13,608 bases of DNA from Actinomycetota bacterium. Lineage in GTDB: Bacteria; Actinomycetota; Humimicrobiia; Humimicrobiales; Humimicrobiaceae. The stretch is from NCBI GenBank assembly GCA_016783995.1, contig JADHVN010000027.1, positions 1-13,608 of the forward strand, given 5' to 3'. Of the stretch, positions 6,146 to 13,026 are shown one piece after another. Below the pieces are notes generated by a model. The model was given only the letters and a program-made list of their open reading frames with translations, did no database searches and was not told the DNA's origin. A program made the translations under genes and the position numbers. Positions within the stretch are counted from its first letter, which is position 1. Each line of letters opens with the position of its first letter.

Positions 6146-6362
6146 GTCTCCTCAAATATTCCTCAAAAGGAATAGCCAGCTTCTCTTCTTTTCTAAGAGT
6201 CTTTAAATCTAAAATATCTTCTTTAAGCTCCTCTTCTTCTAGTTTTTCTTTAATCGCCTCTTCTACAAAGAAACTATATTTAATCCCATGTTCTCTACAG
6301 AATGTTTTAAAATTCCCTATTACATCTTTACTGATCTTTATAGCAAATGTAGTTTTTTCCAT
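6135..6362 (-). CDS. RelE-associated antitoxin, ribbon-helix-helix type
   Basis: A 75-residue antitoxin preceding relE. The N-terminus MEKTTFAIKISKDVIGNFKTFCREHG starts with a beta strand and helix as in RHH/CopG DNA-binding proteins, followed by a second helix (YSFFVEEAIKEKL). The C-terminal part, rich in Glu and Lys and ending PFEEYLRRRGV, would bind the toxin. AGGAGGT lies 7 nt before the ATG, a much stronger ribosome binding site than hicA has. A promoter and an inverted repeat just upstream fit autorepression by the antitoxin-toxin complex. Confidence 0.85.
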   Translation of the reverse strand: MEKTTFAIKISKDVIGNFKTFCREHGIKYSFFVEEAIKEKLEEEELKEDILDLKTLRKEEKLAIPFEEYLRRRGV

Positions 6363-6382
6363 AATTCTTACCTCCTGACCAA

Positions 6383-6431
6383 AATATACTAAAAATTATA
6401 ACTTTGTCAATATAAAATTAACTAAAGTTAT
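6383..6431 (-). promoter_or_regulatory. Promoter and candidate operator of the RHH antitoxin-relE operon
   Basis: On the minus strand TTGACA (6410-6405) and TATATT (6388-6383) are 16 bp apart, ending about 20 nt before the antitoxin start. An inverted repeat, ATAACTTT at 6398-6405 and AAAGTTAT at 6424-6431, overlaps the -35 region and is a plausible binding site for the antitoxin. A further AAAGTT follows at about 6434. The remainder of 6432-6673 contains no gene I can support. Confidence 0.6.
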
Positions 6432-6673
6432 ATAAAGTTGAAATTCTCAATAATCAAAAAAGATATAATTCAAAATATCAGTTTATATTCCACTTCAGAT
6501 TTAGCTTTAGCAGCGACTCTTAATTTATATTCTAGGGTCCGGGATTTTTTCGACCCACTTTGTGGTTTTCTTAAAGCTAAATGACTTGGGAAATAAAGCT
6601 CTCGAAAATAGCTAAACTGTTTTTTCTTTCTGGCAGACAAATAAAAATCTATCAAATTTTTACCAAATTTGTA

Positions 6674-6701
6674 TTGACAAAATAAAATATAATGGTATAT
6701 T
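6674..6701 (+). promoter_or_regulatory. Promoter of the oxidative-stress operon
   Basis: TTGACA at 6674-6679 and TATATT at 6696-6701 have a 16-bp spacer. The -10 box lies inside the left arm of the palindrome at 6696-6738, so a protein bound there would block RNA polymerase. Placement upstream of the PerR-like gene fits an autoregulated operon. Confidence 0.65.
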
Positions 6702-6738
6702 ATTAATAGTAATAAGTATTATTACTATTAATAATATA
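6696..6738. promoter_or_regulatory. Perfect 20-bp inverted repeat, probable extended PerR/Fur operator
   Basis: The 20-bp arm 6696-6715 is the exact reverse complement of 6719-6738, with a 3-nt GTA centre. The middle 15 bp, TAATAAGTATTATTA, resembles the 7-1-7 Fur/PerR box TTATAATNATTATAA. The palindrome covers the -10 element and the likely transcription start. It is much longer than one box and could hold two overlapping dimers; in RNA it would form a strong hairpin in the leader. Confidence 0.65.
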
Positions 6739-6753
6739 TATAAGGATTTAAAT

Positions 6754-7134
6754 ATAAATAATAGAATAACTAAACAGCGCAGGATTATACTTAAAGAAAT
6801 AAAAAATACAAAGTCACATCCAACTGCTTATATGATCTTTGAAAAAGTAAAAAATATGGTTCCAAATATTAGCTTGGGGACTGTTTATAGGAATTTAGAG
6901 ATATTGTCTAATGAAGGTCTAATTAAAGAATTAAAAATTGACACCCACAAAAGAAGATATGATGGAAATATTAATGAACATTATCATATAAGGTGTATAA
7001 AATGTGGGAGAGTTGATGATTTGAAACTTAAAAAAGTTTATAAAATAGAAGATTTTTTTATAAATGATAAAAAATTTAAAATCATTGGGCATAATGTTGA
7101 ATTTTATGGATTATGCCCTGAATGTAAAAAATAA
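6754..7134 (+). CDS. perR: PerR-like peroxide-sensing repressor (Fur family), apparent ATA start
   Basis: A Fur-family metalloregulator of 126 residues if read from ATA at 6754. Its N-terminal winged helix (RITKQRRIILKEI, SHPTAYMIFEKV, SLGTVYRNLEILSNEGLIKE) is complete only if translation begins upstream of the first ATG (6832), which lies inside the DNA-binding domain. All five PerR regulatory-metal ligands are seen with B. subtilis PerR spacing: H22, D70, H76, H78, D89. The structural zinc site is C81-x2-C84 and C121-x2-C124. AAGGA at 6742-6746 is 7 nt before the ATA, and no ATG, GTG or TTG occurs in frame in the upstream leader. It would repress this operon and release it when iron-catalysed histidine oxidation occurs. 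Confidence 0.85.
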   Translation: MNNRITKQRRIILKEIKNTKSHPTAYMIFEKVKNMVPNISLGTVYRNLEILSNEGLIKELKIDTHKRRYDGNINEHYHIRCIKCGRVDDLKLKKVYKIEDFFINDKKFKIIGHNVEFYGLCPECKK

Positions 7135-7210
7135 GTTATATAAAAAATCCATGGGTTTATTAAGTTACTAAATTAATATAAAAGAGAATATAAATAAAAA
7201 GGAGGCAAAA

Positions 7211-7849
7211 ATGGAAGGTAAAATTCCACTTCTTGGAGAAAGATTTCCAGAATTAGATGTAGTTACAACACTCGGTACTATGAAAATCCCTGACAACTTT
7301 TCGGGAAAATGGTTTATATTTTTCAGTCATCCTGCAGACTTTACACCTGTATGTACAACAGAATTTGTTGCTTTCCAGAAAAGATACGGGGATTTCAAGA
7401 AACTTGATTGTGAACTAATCGGACTGAGCGTGGACCAGGTTTTTTCACACATTAAATGGATTGAATGGATAAAGGATAAACTAGATGTAGAAATTACATT
7501 TCCAGTCATTGCAGATACTGGCAAAGCATCAAATGCATTAGGTCTAATTCACCCCGGGAAAGGAACCAGTACGGTAAGAGCTGTATTTATAGTGGATCCT
7601 AAAGGGATAATAAGAGCAATTCTTTATTATCCACCTGAACTTGGTAGAAATATGGATGAAATATTGAGAATGGTAAAGGGATTTCAGGTTTCTGATAAAA
7701 ATGGTGTAGCTATACCTGCAAATTGGCCCAATAATGAACTTATAAATGATGAAGTAATAATTCCACCTGCTACCGATGTGAAAACTGCAAAGGAAAGAAT
7801 GAAAAAATATGATTGCTATGATTGGTGGCTATGTCATAAGAAATTATAA
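7211..7849 (+). CDS. Peroxiredoxin, Prx6/archaeal-type (AhpC/TSA)
   Basis: A 212-residue thiol peroxidase that reduces hydrogen peroxide and organic peroxides. The peroxidatic cysteine is C48 in [13 protein letters not shown], with the Prx TxxC signature. The C-terminal extension of the Prx6/archaeal class is present, and carries a cysteine pair C202 and C208 in the tail CYDWWLCHK. The same tail pattern is known in archaeal peroxiredoxins such as that of Aeropyrum, where it supports resolution of C48-type sulfenic acid. The reductant is not visible in this window. GGAGG is 5 nt before the ATG. It lies 76 nt after the PerR-like gene and 14 nt before desulfoferrodoxin, so it is in the same operon. 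Confidence 0.95.
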   Translation: MEGKIPLLGERFPELDVVTTLGTMKIPDNFSGKWFIFFSHPADFTPVCTTEFVAFQKRYGDFKKLDCELIGLSVDQVFSHIKWIEWIKDKLDVEITFPVIADTGKASNALGLIHPGKGTSTVRAVFIVDPKGIIRAILYYPPELGRNMDEILRMVKGFQVSDKNGVAIPANWPNNELINDEVIIPPATDVKTAKERMKKYDCYDWWLCHKKL

Positions 7850-7863
7850 GGGAGTTGAATAAA

Positions 7864-8238
7864 ATGACAGAAAAATTACAAATTTATAAGTGTCAGGTAT
7901 GTGGAAATATTGTTGAGATGATACATGAAGGCAAGGGTAAGCTTATTTGTTGTGGCAAACCAATGGAGCTCTTTGAAGAAAATACAACTGATGCTGTAGT
8001 TGAAAAGCATGTTCCAGTTATTAAAAAAACTGATAGCTGTATAAAGGTAAATGTAGGAAGTATTGCACATCCAATGGAAGAAAAACATTATATTGAATGG
8101 ATTGAGTTAATTGCTGGTGGAAAGTCTTATAGACAATTTTTAAAACCAGGTGATTTACCTAATGCAGAATTCTGTATTGAATTAGACAACGCTACTGTCA
8201 GAGCATATTGTAATATTCATGGGTTATGGAAGGGATAG
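7864..8238 (+). CDS. dfx: Desulfoferrodoxin (superoxide reductase)
   Basis: A 124-residue two-iron superoxide reductase that converts superoxide to peroxide without producing oxygen, typical of anaerobes. The N-terminal desulforedoxin domain has the FeCys4 centre C10-x2-C13 and C29-C30. The catalytic Fe(His4Cys) centre is formed by H49 (VEKHVPVI), H69, H75, C116 and H119 (CNIHGLWKG), with the conserved Glu-Lys before H49. I chose ATG at 7864, since AAGGGAG ends 9 nt before it; a TTG at 7855 would touch the ribosome binding site. Peroxide made here would be handled by the peroxiredoxin directly upstream. Confidence 0.96.
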   Translation: MTEKLQIYKCQVCGNIVEMIHEGKGKLICCGKPMELFEENTTDAVVEKHVPVIKKTDSCIKVNVGSIAHPMEEKHYIEWIELIAGGKSYRQFLKPGDLPNAEFCIELDNATVRAYCNIHGLWKG

Positions 8239-8245
8239 GAAAAAA

Positions 8246-8776
8246 ATGATAAGTAAAAAAATGGAAACGGCTATTAATGATCAGATAAATGCAGAGCTTT
8301 ACTCGAGCTACCTGTATTTATCAATGTCATCATATTTTCAATCAATTAACTTGAAAGGTTTTGCAAACTGGATGCGCATTCAGGCACAGGAAGAATTATA
8401 TCATGCGATGAAGTTTTATGATTATGTAAATGAGCGTGGTGGAAAAGTGATTGTAAAGCAAATTGAAAAACCGCCAACAGAATGGGATTCTCCATTAGCA
8501 GTATTTGAGTATACTTATAAGCATGAACAAAAAGTTACATCGCTTATTAACAACTTAGTTGATTTAGCTATTAGCGAAAAGGACCATGCTTCAAATTCTT
8601 TTCTCCAATGGTATATAAATGAACAGGTGGAAGAAGAATCTAATGCTGATGAGTTAGTACAGAAACTTAAAATGATGGCAGATACAGGTAACGGCTTATT
8701 CATGATTGACCAGGAACTTGCAAAACGTATTCCGCTTTTTACATTCCCACAACAAGCAGCAGGTAATGCTCAATAA
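8246..8776 (+). CDS. ftn: Bacterial ferritin (FtnA-like, non-haem)
   Basis: A 176-residue ferritin that oxidises and stores iron in a 24-subunit shell. The ferroxidase residues fall at the positions known for E. coli FtnA: E17, E50, H53, E94, Q127 and E130, with motifs INAELYSSYLYL, EELYHAMKF and NEQVEEESNADELV. Start at ATG 8246 has AGGA 5 nt upstream; an upstream GTG-like or ATG start at 8219 would add unrelated residues overlapping the desulfoferrodoxin gene. The stop of that gene lies 7 nt before this start, so the two are coupled. Sequestering iron fits the operon's role in limiting hydroxyl radical formation. Confidence 0.96.
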   Translation: MISKKMETAINDQINAELYSSYLYLSMSSYFQSINLKGFANWMRIQAQEELYHAMKFYDYVNERGGKVIVKQIEKPPTEWDSPLAVFEYTYKHEQKVTSLINNLVDLAISEKDHASNSFLQWYINEQVEEESNADELVQKLKMMADTGNGLFMIDQELAKRIPLFTFPQQAAGNAQ

Positions 8777-8810
8777 TATTATTAATAAAAATAAGTGTTA
8801 AGTCAAAATT

Positions 8811-8842
8811 ACACAAAAATTTTTTTGATTCTTTGTGTTTTA
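8811..8842 (+). terminator. Rho-independent terminator of the oxidative-stress operon
   Basis: ACACAAA-x-AAT pairs with ATT-x-TTTGTGT around a T-rich loop (8811-8838), and a TTTTAT tail follows. It starts 34 nt after the ferritin stop. Confidence 0.6.
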
Positions 8843-8847
8843 TATAA

Positions 8848-9018
8848 TTATTTCCGAATTTATACTTCCAAGCCATTTTTTTTTCAGCTAACTATTTAGG
8901 CATATTTTTCTCTGTGATCGCTTCATTAAAAGCATTTATCTGGAAAGACTGGGGGTTTAAGACCTTATATGAAACTTATAAACCCATAATGATAAAAAAC
9001 AAAAAAAGCAGTGCTTGA
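8848..9018 (+). pseudogene. Possible 3' remnant of a membrane-protein gene
   Basis: A plus-strand frame without a usable start, preceded by TAA, encodes 56 residues with one hydrophobic segment (FFSANYLGIFFSVIASLKAF) followed by WKDWGFKTLYETYKP and a lysine-rich end. This resembles the C-terminus of a transporter more than random AT-rich DNA does, and composition rises in GC between 8920 and 8960. Its last 54 nt overlap the end of the convergent PAP2-like gene. I cannot name a family; it could be chance. Confidence 0.25.
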
Positions 9019-9555
9019 CGAAATAACCGATCCAGTTATTACCTGTGTTATAGTATGTCTTTTAATTTTAACCCTAGACCATCCTATAACTGGAATTAAT
9101 GGTAGTAGAAGCATCATCCATCTACCAAATAATATAATAAAAGTTATAACAATAAAAGTCATCCAGGCAGTATGAATACTGATTTTCCAGAAATAAGTTA
9201 TAATACCAATAATAATAGTTGAGATTATAGCTGCTAAAAACATAGTCTTTAAAAACGGAGGAGCTTCTAAAATATATAAAATTGTAAAGCCAATTATATT
9301 ACTAACAGCAGTTATAATTAATGGCTTTATTCTATTTTCCCTATTCGGAATATGAAGATCATCTATTAATTTCTTTCTATTCAATATATATACATATAAA
9401 TATGGAATTATCATTGTAAATGTTAAGCATAAAAAAGCCCAACTTAGTGCTTTGATGACATCGCTTTCAATCGATAAACAAATAATAATTAGTATCGGGA
9501 TAGAAATAACCGAACCATCAAATACATAAGATAATATCTTTGCAAATTTGTGCAT
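8965..9555 (-). CDS. PAP2-like integral membrane protein
   Basis: A 196-residue protein with about six hydrophobic segments. It contains degenerate type-2 phosphatidic acid phosphatase motifs: LHIPNRENRIKP, then WKISIHTAW (in place of PSGH), then WSRVKIKRHTITQV, where the SR-x5-H pattern is kept but the usual Asp three residues after the His is Gln. A subfamily with these same features occurs in many anaerobes and thermophiles, so the variation is probably not decay. It may act on a lipid or isoprenoid phosphate; that would fit a cluster containing UbiX, which consumes dimethylallyl phosphate, but this is inference. It starts 81 nt after the AOR gene with no clear Shine-Dalgarno, and is convergent with ferritin. 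Confidence 0.75.
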   Translation of the reverse strand: MHKFAKILSYVFDGSVISIPILIIICLSIESDVIKALSWAFLCLTFTMIIPYLYVYILNRKKLIDDLHIPNRENRIKPLIITAVSNIIGFTILYILEAPPFLKTMFLAAIISTIIIGIITYFWKISIHTAWMTFIVITFIILFGRWMMLLLPLIPVIGWSRVKIKRHTITQVITGSVISSSTAFFVFYHYGFISFI

Positions 9556-9636
9556 ATTTCATAAAATATTTTTAATAATATTTTTTTCCAATGCCTATAT
9601 CAAAAATAATCTCAACAAAGAATAAAATAAATACCA

Positions 9637-11400
9637 TCAAAACTCAATAAGTTCTTCTTTGTCAACATCATATACTGAATCATGAGTATCCAATTTTTCC
9701 TTTCTCATGAATTCAGGAACATCATTTGTATATTTACTCATTCCACATTTTTCATTAAATTCTATTTCCAGTTGTAGTATTTCATCACCTATCTTATATA
9801 TATCTTCTTCATTTAGATTAATGCCATATTTAGAATTTAACATTTCTACTGCTGGCAGCAGTCCCCTATCATCACCATGAGTGGCAAGAGTTATAAAAAG
9901 GCATAGTCCTGTTGAATCCAGAAAAGCTGTGGATTGCTGAAACTCCTTTGAAAGAGCTGCCTTACCCTTAGACTCTAATGGTTCAACATCTTTCCCAATT
10001 TTAAATACTTCATCTGTTATAGTATAACCTGCTGTATGGTCGGCTCCCATAGGGCTAGTAGCATATGTTGTGCCTATTCCTTTAATGCCCCTGGGTTCAT
10101 ATGCCGGCATTCCTTGTCCTTTTACATGCGGTATCCTCTTTACTCCAAATGCAGCTCCTGCTACAACACACCCACTGGCTACAATTCTTCCCAGCGGACT
10201 ATCCTCTTTTATTTCTTCTAGCAGTTTTACTGCTCCTTTTTTATCTCCAAAATCAATATACCCGCTTTCCATAATAACTGCAATTGTAACTCCAATTTCA
10301 ATACAGTCTATCCCAAGTTCATCACACAACCTGTTCATATAAGCTATATAATCCAGGTCATCAATACCACAATTTGCTCCTAGCGCCCATATACATTCAA
10401 ATTCAAACCCGCCAGTTATTTCCTCTCTCTTATCGTCATTATAAGTATTAGAACATTTAATTATACAGCCAGGCATGCACGGATGAGTCGGATTTGCACC
10501 TCTTTTTATGATTGTATTTCGCAGTGCTTCTCCACCTATTTTATCTACTCCTTCAAATTTTCCAGATGAGAAATTCCTGGTGGGGAGAGCCCCACTCCCA
10601 TTTATAGCACCCATACATACATTGGTCCCGTAATCAGGCAGAGACTTGGAAGTGACCTCGGATTTCTTTAATATATCTGTAAACTCTTTAGCATTTTTCA
10701 TAAAATTATCTTTATTTATATAATCTATCTTGGTTTTTGAAGGTTTTTTTACTACAACAGCTTTTATACCTTTAGATCCAAGAACAGCTCCAAGGCCCCC
10801 TCTTCCAGCCTGCCTTGTTGGTTTTCCATCTATATCAGTTATACATAGGCACGATGCAAGATAGCCCTTTTCACCTGCAGGACCAATGCTCACAATACAA
10901 GCACTGCTGCCAAATTTATCCTGTAAAGTCTTGGTTGCTTCATAGGTTTGTTTGCCTTTTACATCTTCAATAATGTGCAAAGACACTTTAATGTTATTAT
11001 TGCCTTCTTCTTCGGAAATATCTTCAATGTAAATCACATTTTCTTTCTTAGATTTTCCTTTAATTTTAATAAGTGCAATTCCCATCCTGGCTAGATAAGT
11101 TGCAAGTGTTCCTCCTGTATTAGTTTCTTTTATACCACCTGTTAAAGGACTTTTGGCGCCCATTGAACACCGGCCAGAATTAGGACATGGTGTCCCTGAC
11201 AGGAGTCCAGGAGCAATATAGAAATTATTGTCTTCGCTAAGAGGATGTACGACAGGATCAGTCTCCTTCAATATACATCTAGAAGTTAAACCTCTGCCTC
11301 CTTCAAATTCCAAATCCTTGGCTAATTGCTTAATTTCTATCTTACTTTCCGCTAGATTAATATCTATAACTTTGCGGGTATCATTTTCTTTGTTAAACAT
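9637..11400 (-). CDS. aor: Aldehyde ferredoxin oxidoreductase family protein (W/Mo-bispterin)
   Basis: A 587-residue AOR-family enzyme, which would interconvert aldehydes and carboxylates with ferredoxin using a tungsten or molybdenum bis-pyranopterin and one 4Fe-4S cluster. Seen: GGRGLTSR (34-41), RCSMGAKSPLTGG (77-89) with the following TNTGG, GRGGLGAVLGSKG (199-211), the cluster cysteines C308, C312, C316 in HPCMPGCIIKC, and C500 in the second pterin motif DSTGLC (495-500). Putative active-site acid and histidine are E333 or E335 and H455 (GADHTAG). The first three cysteines are spaced x3-x3, unlike the x2-x3 of classical Pyrococcus AOR. ATG at 11400 is preceded by GGGAGGAG with 8-nt spacing; an ATG at 11418 would place that signal inside the gene. 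Substrate cannot be told from sequence. Confidence 0.9.
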   Translation of the reverse strand: MFNKENDTRKVIDINLAESKIEIKQLAKDLEFEGGRGLTSRCILKETDPVVHPLSEDNNFYIAPGLLSGTPCPNSGRCSMGAKSPLTGGIKETNTGGTLATYLARMGIALIKIKGKSKKENVIYIEDISEEEGNNNIKVSLHIIEDVKGKQTYEATKTLQDKFGSSACIVSIGPAGEKGYLASCLCITDIDGKPTRQAGRGGLGAVLGSKGIKAVVVKKPSKTKIDYINKDNFMKNAKEFTDILKKSEVTSKSLPDYGTNVCMGAINGSGALPTRNFSSGKFEGVDKIGGEALRNTIIKRGANPTHPCMPGCIIKCSNTYNDDKREEITGGFEFECIWALGANCGIDDLDYIAYMNRLCDELGIDCIEIGVTIAVIMESGYIDFGDKKGAVKLLEEIKEDSPLGRIVASGCVVAGAAFGVKRIPHVKGQGMPAYEPRGIKGIGTTYATSPMGADHTAGYTITDEVFKIGKDVEPLESKGKAALSKEFQQSTAFLDSTGLCLFITLATHGDDRGLLPAVEMLNSKYGINLNEEDIYKIGDEILQLEIEFNEKCGMSKYTNDVPEFMRKEKLDTHDSVYDVDKEELIEF

Positions 11401-11584
11401 GATATTCACTCCTCCCATAAAATTTATAATTACTTAAAAATATATTTAAATTTCTTATAAAACTCTATAATTTGGATAATTCAATTTTTTGTACATATAT
11501 ATATTCTGATTTATTAATTCATTAACTCAATCTGATTAATATTTTACTATAAATATCCTATAAAATCCCCTACAATAAAAAAAA
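11401..11584 (-). promoter_or_regulatory. Long AT-rich leader of the AOR gene
   Basis: This 184-nt gap separates the AOR gene from the upstream Fe-S protein gene and ends in a strong Shine-Dalgarno (11416-11409). A T-run of about nine on the minus strand follows the upstream stop, but I find no stem before it strong enough for a confident terminator, and no clear -35/-10 pair. AOR may therefore be transcribed with the genes to its right or from its own unrecognised promoter. Confidence 0.3.
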
Positions 11585-13024
11585 CTAAACAATAACAATA
11601 CCCAGTTTCTTTGCTTCCTTGATTGCAATTTCTTTTGATGGTACAGCATTTACAATAGTTATTCTTCCACCTCCCCTGTTTCTTGAATCAAGCATATACC
11701 TTCCACAATTTGTTTTTACAAAAAGCCTTTGTATCTCTGGGGTATCAACTTTATTAATTATAACTTTAATTCCTTTTCCCTTAACATAATTAACAACTTT
11801 TTTATATGCTTCAATATCATTTGTTTTAGCGCCAAATACAACTCCCATTAGGATGCCTGGGACATTAATAGCTCTTCTTACAAAAAGATCATAGGTCAGT
11901 TCTATTTTTATTTCTTCAATCTCTCCCTCTAATAACTCATGCACAATGCGCCCCATATTCGTTGGCGAGCCTACAGCCATACTGCTTCCACCTACAACAA
12001 CATCTCCAAATGGACTATCAATAGGAGGTGAATTTTTAATTATATTTCTCATATATTCTGAAGATTCTTTTTTAATATCAGCTGCCGATTTTCTTTCTTC
12101 ACTTAAAACTTTCGAATCAACCCATTTATCAATATCTTCATTCTTATTAAAATAAGGTCTCATCCACTTTACGTTTATTTCAGTAATAATTGGAGCAGCC
12201 TTCTTGTGGACTTCAGCTGCCATGGATATCATAGCATCAATATCAACATTAACCCTCATTGAAGAATTTAATGCAATTTTTGCAGCATTGTTACCTGTTG
12301 TTATTGCAGATGCTATATGATTTGCGCATAATCCAGGAACCATTACCCTCGGCGTACATGGAACAGCAATTGTAGGCGATAGTGCCAGTACCATTGCATG
12401 CTCTATTTGTTTTGGAGTACCTTCTGCTACCTCTACAAGACATGCCGCAGTAGCAGTAGAGCCTGCTCCATATCCTTCCATATTACATCCTGTTGTAGTC
12501 TTTCCTGATCTAAAAATTGTACTGACTTTCAGTAATACCGAAATACCCCGTTTTACTTTTTCCAGATCGCTTTCTGTCTCAATAAGCGCCCTAAGCAGTC
12601 CAGTATATGGACAGGAATCACCAGTACCAGCAGCTGGTTGAAGTCCCATTTCATGATTGCCAACTTCAGTTGCAAGTGTATATATTATTGATTTATTAAT
12701 AAATATATCATCAAGGACAGCGCCACTTTTAATGCTACTTTCGTTTAAGTCTCTTGCCACTCTATCAAGTAAAAAACTATGCCCTTTTTTTAGCCCAAGT
12801 TCCAATGCTTTTAAATTATGATTAAATACATGCAATACTCTATCAAAGAATTCATTGATATTCCAACCAGTTTGAATCATTGATTCAGCAATTATAATAT
12901 CACTGAGCTTTATATTTATATCAGCTGCAGCATTTATAAGTTCACCAATAGTTGCTTTCCCTGCATGGATTTTTTTGTCTTTAAATTCCTTTAAAGCTTT
13001 ATTTATGCCTGCATATTTTACCAT
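11585..13024 (-). CDS. L-serine dehydratase alpha-like Fe-S protein, function unknown
   Basis: A 479-residue protein related to the alpha domain of iron-sulfur serine dehydratases (SDH_alpha). Homologous patterns include HEMGLQPAAGTGDSCPYTG (124-142), TTTGCNMEGYGAGSTATAAC (176-195) and LSPTIAVPCTPRVMVPGLCAN (215-235), followed by the ANHIASAITTGN helix. Cluster cysteines are probably C180, C223 and C233, spaced like those of bacterial serine dehydratases; C138 is an extra candidate. The last 140 residues (VVVGGSSMAVGSPTNMGRIV onward) are not the usual beta or ACT domain and look like a separate alpha/beta domain. GAGGT lies 4-5 nt before the ATG. The gene begins 2 nt after the ubiX stop, so the two are translationally coupled. 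A serine dehydratase proper is unlikely given the context; another Fe-S lyase or dehydratase is my inference. Confidence 0.72.
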   Translation of the reverse strand: MVKYAGINKALKEFKDKKIHAGKATIGELINAAADINIKLSDIIIAESMIQTGWNINEFFDRVLHVFNHNLKALELGLKKGHSFLLDRVARDLNESSIKSGAVLDDIFINKSIIYTLATEVGNHEMGLQPAAGTGDSCPYTGLLRALIETESDLEKVKRGISVLLKVSTIFRSGKTTTGCNMEGYGAGSTATAACLVEVAEGTPKQIEHAMVLALSPTIAVPCTPRVMVPGLCANHIASAITTGNNAAKIALNSSMRVNVDIDAMISMAAEVHKKAAPIITEINVKWMRPYFNKNEDIDKWVDSKVLSEERKSAADIKKESSEYMRNIIKNSPPIDSPFGDVVVGGSSMAVGSPTNMGRIVHELLEGEIEEIKIELTYDLFVRRAINVPGILMGVVFGAKTNDIEAYKKVVNYVKGKGIKVIINKVDTPEIQRLFVKTNCGRYMLDSRNRGGGRITIVNAVPSKEIAIKEAKKLGIVIV

Positions 13025-13026
13025 TA

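Noticed and set aside
6470..6655. Minus-strand frame of 61 codons rich in Lys and Ser
   Set aside because: It starts at TTG without a ribosome binding site, shows no family pattern, and lies between two promoters; most likely chance, although its GC is slightly above the surrounding DNA.
9556..9636. AT-only hairpin between the AOR and PAP2-like genes as a terminator
   Set aside because: The stem (AAATATT/AATATTT) has no GC pair and would be too weak to be called.
10036..10342. Two plus-strand frames opposite the AOR gene
   Set aside because: Both are antisense shadows of conserved AOR motifs and have no ribosome binding site.
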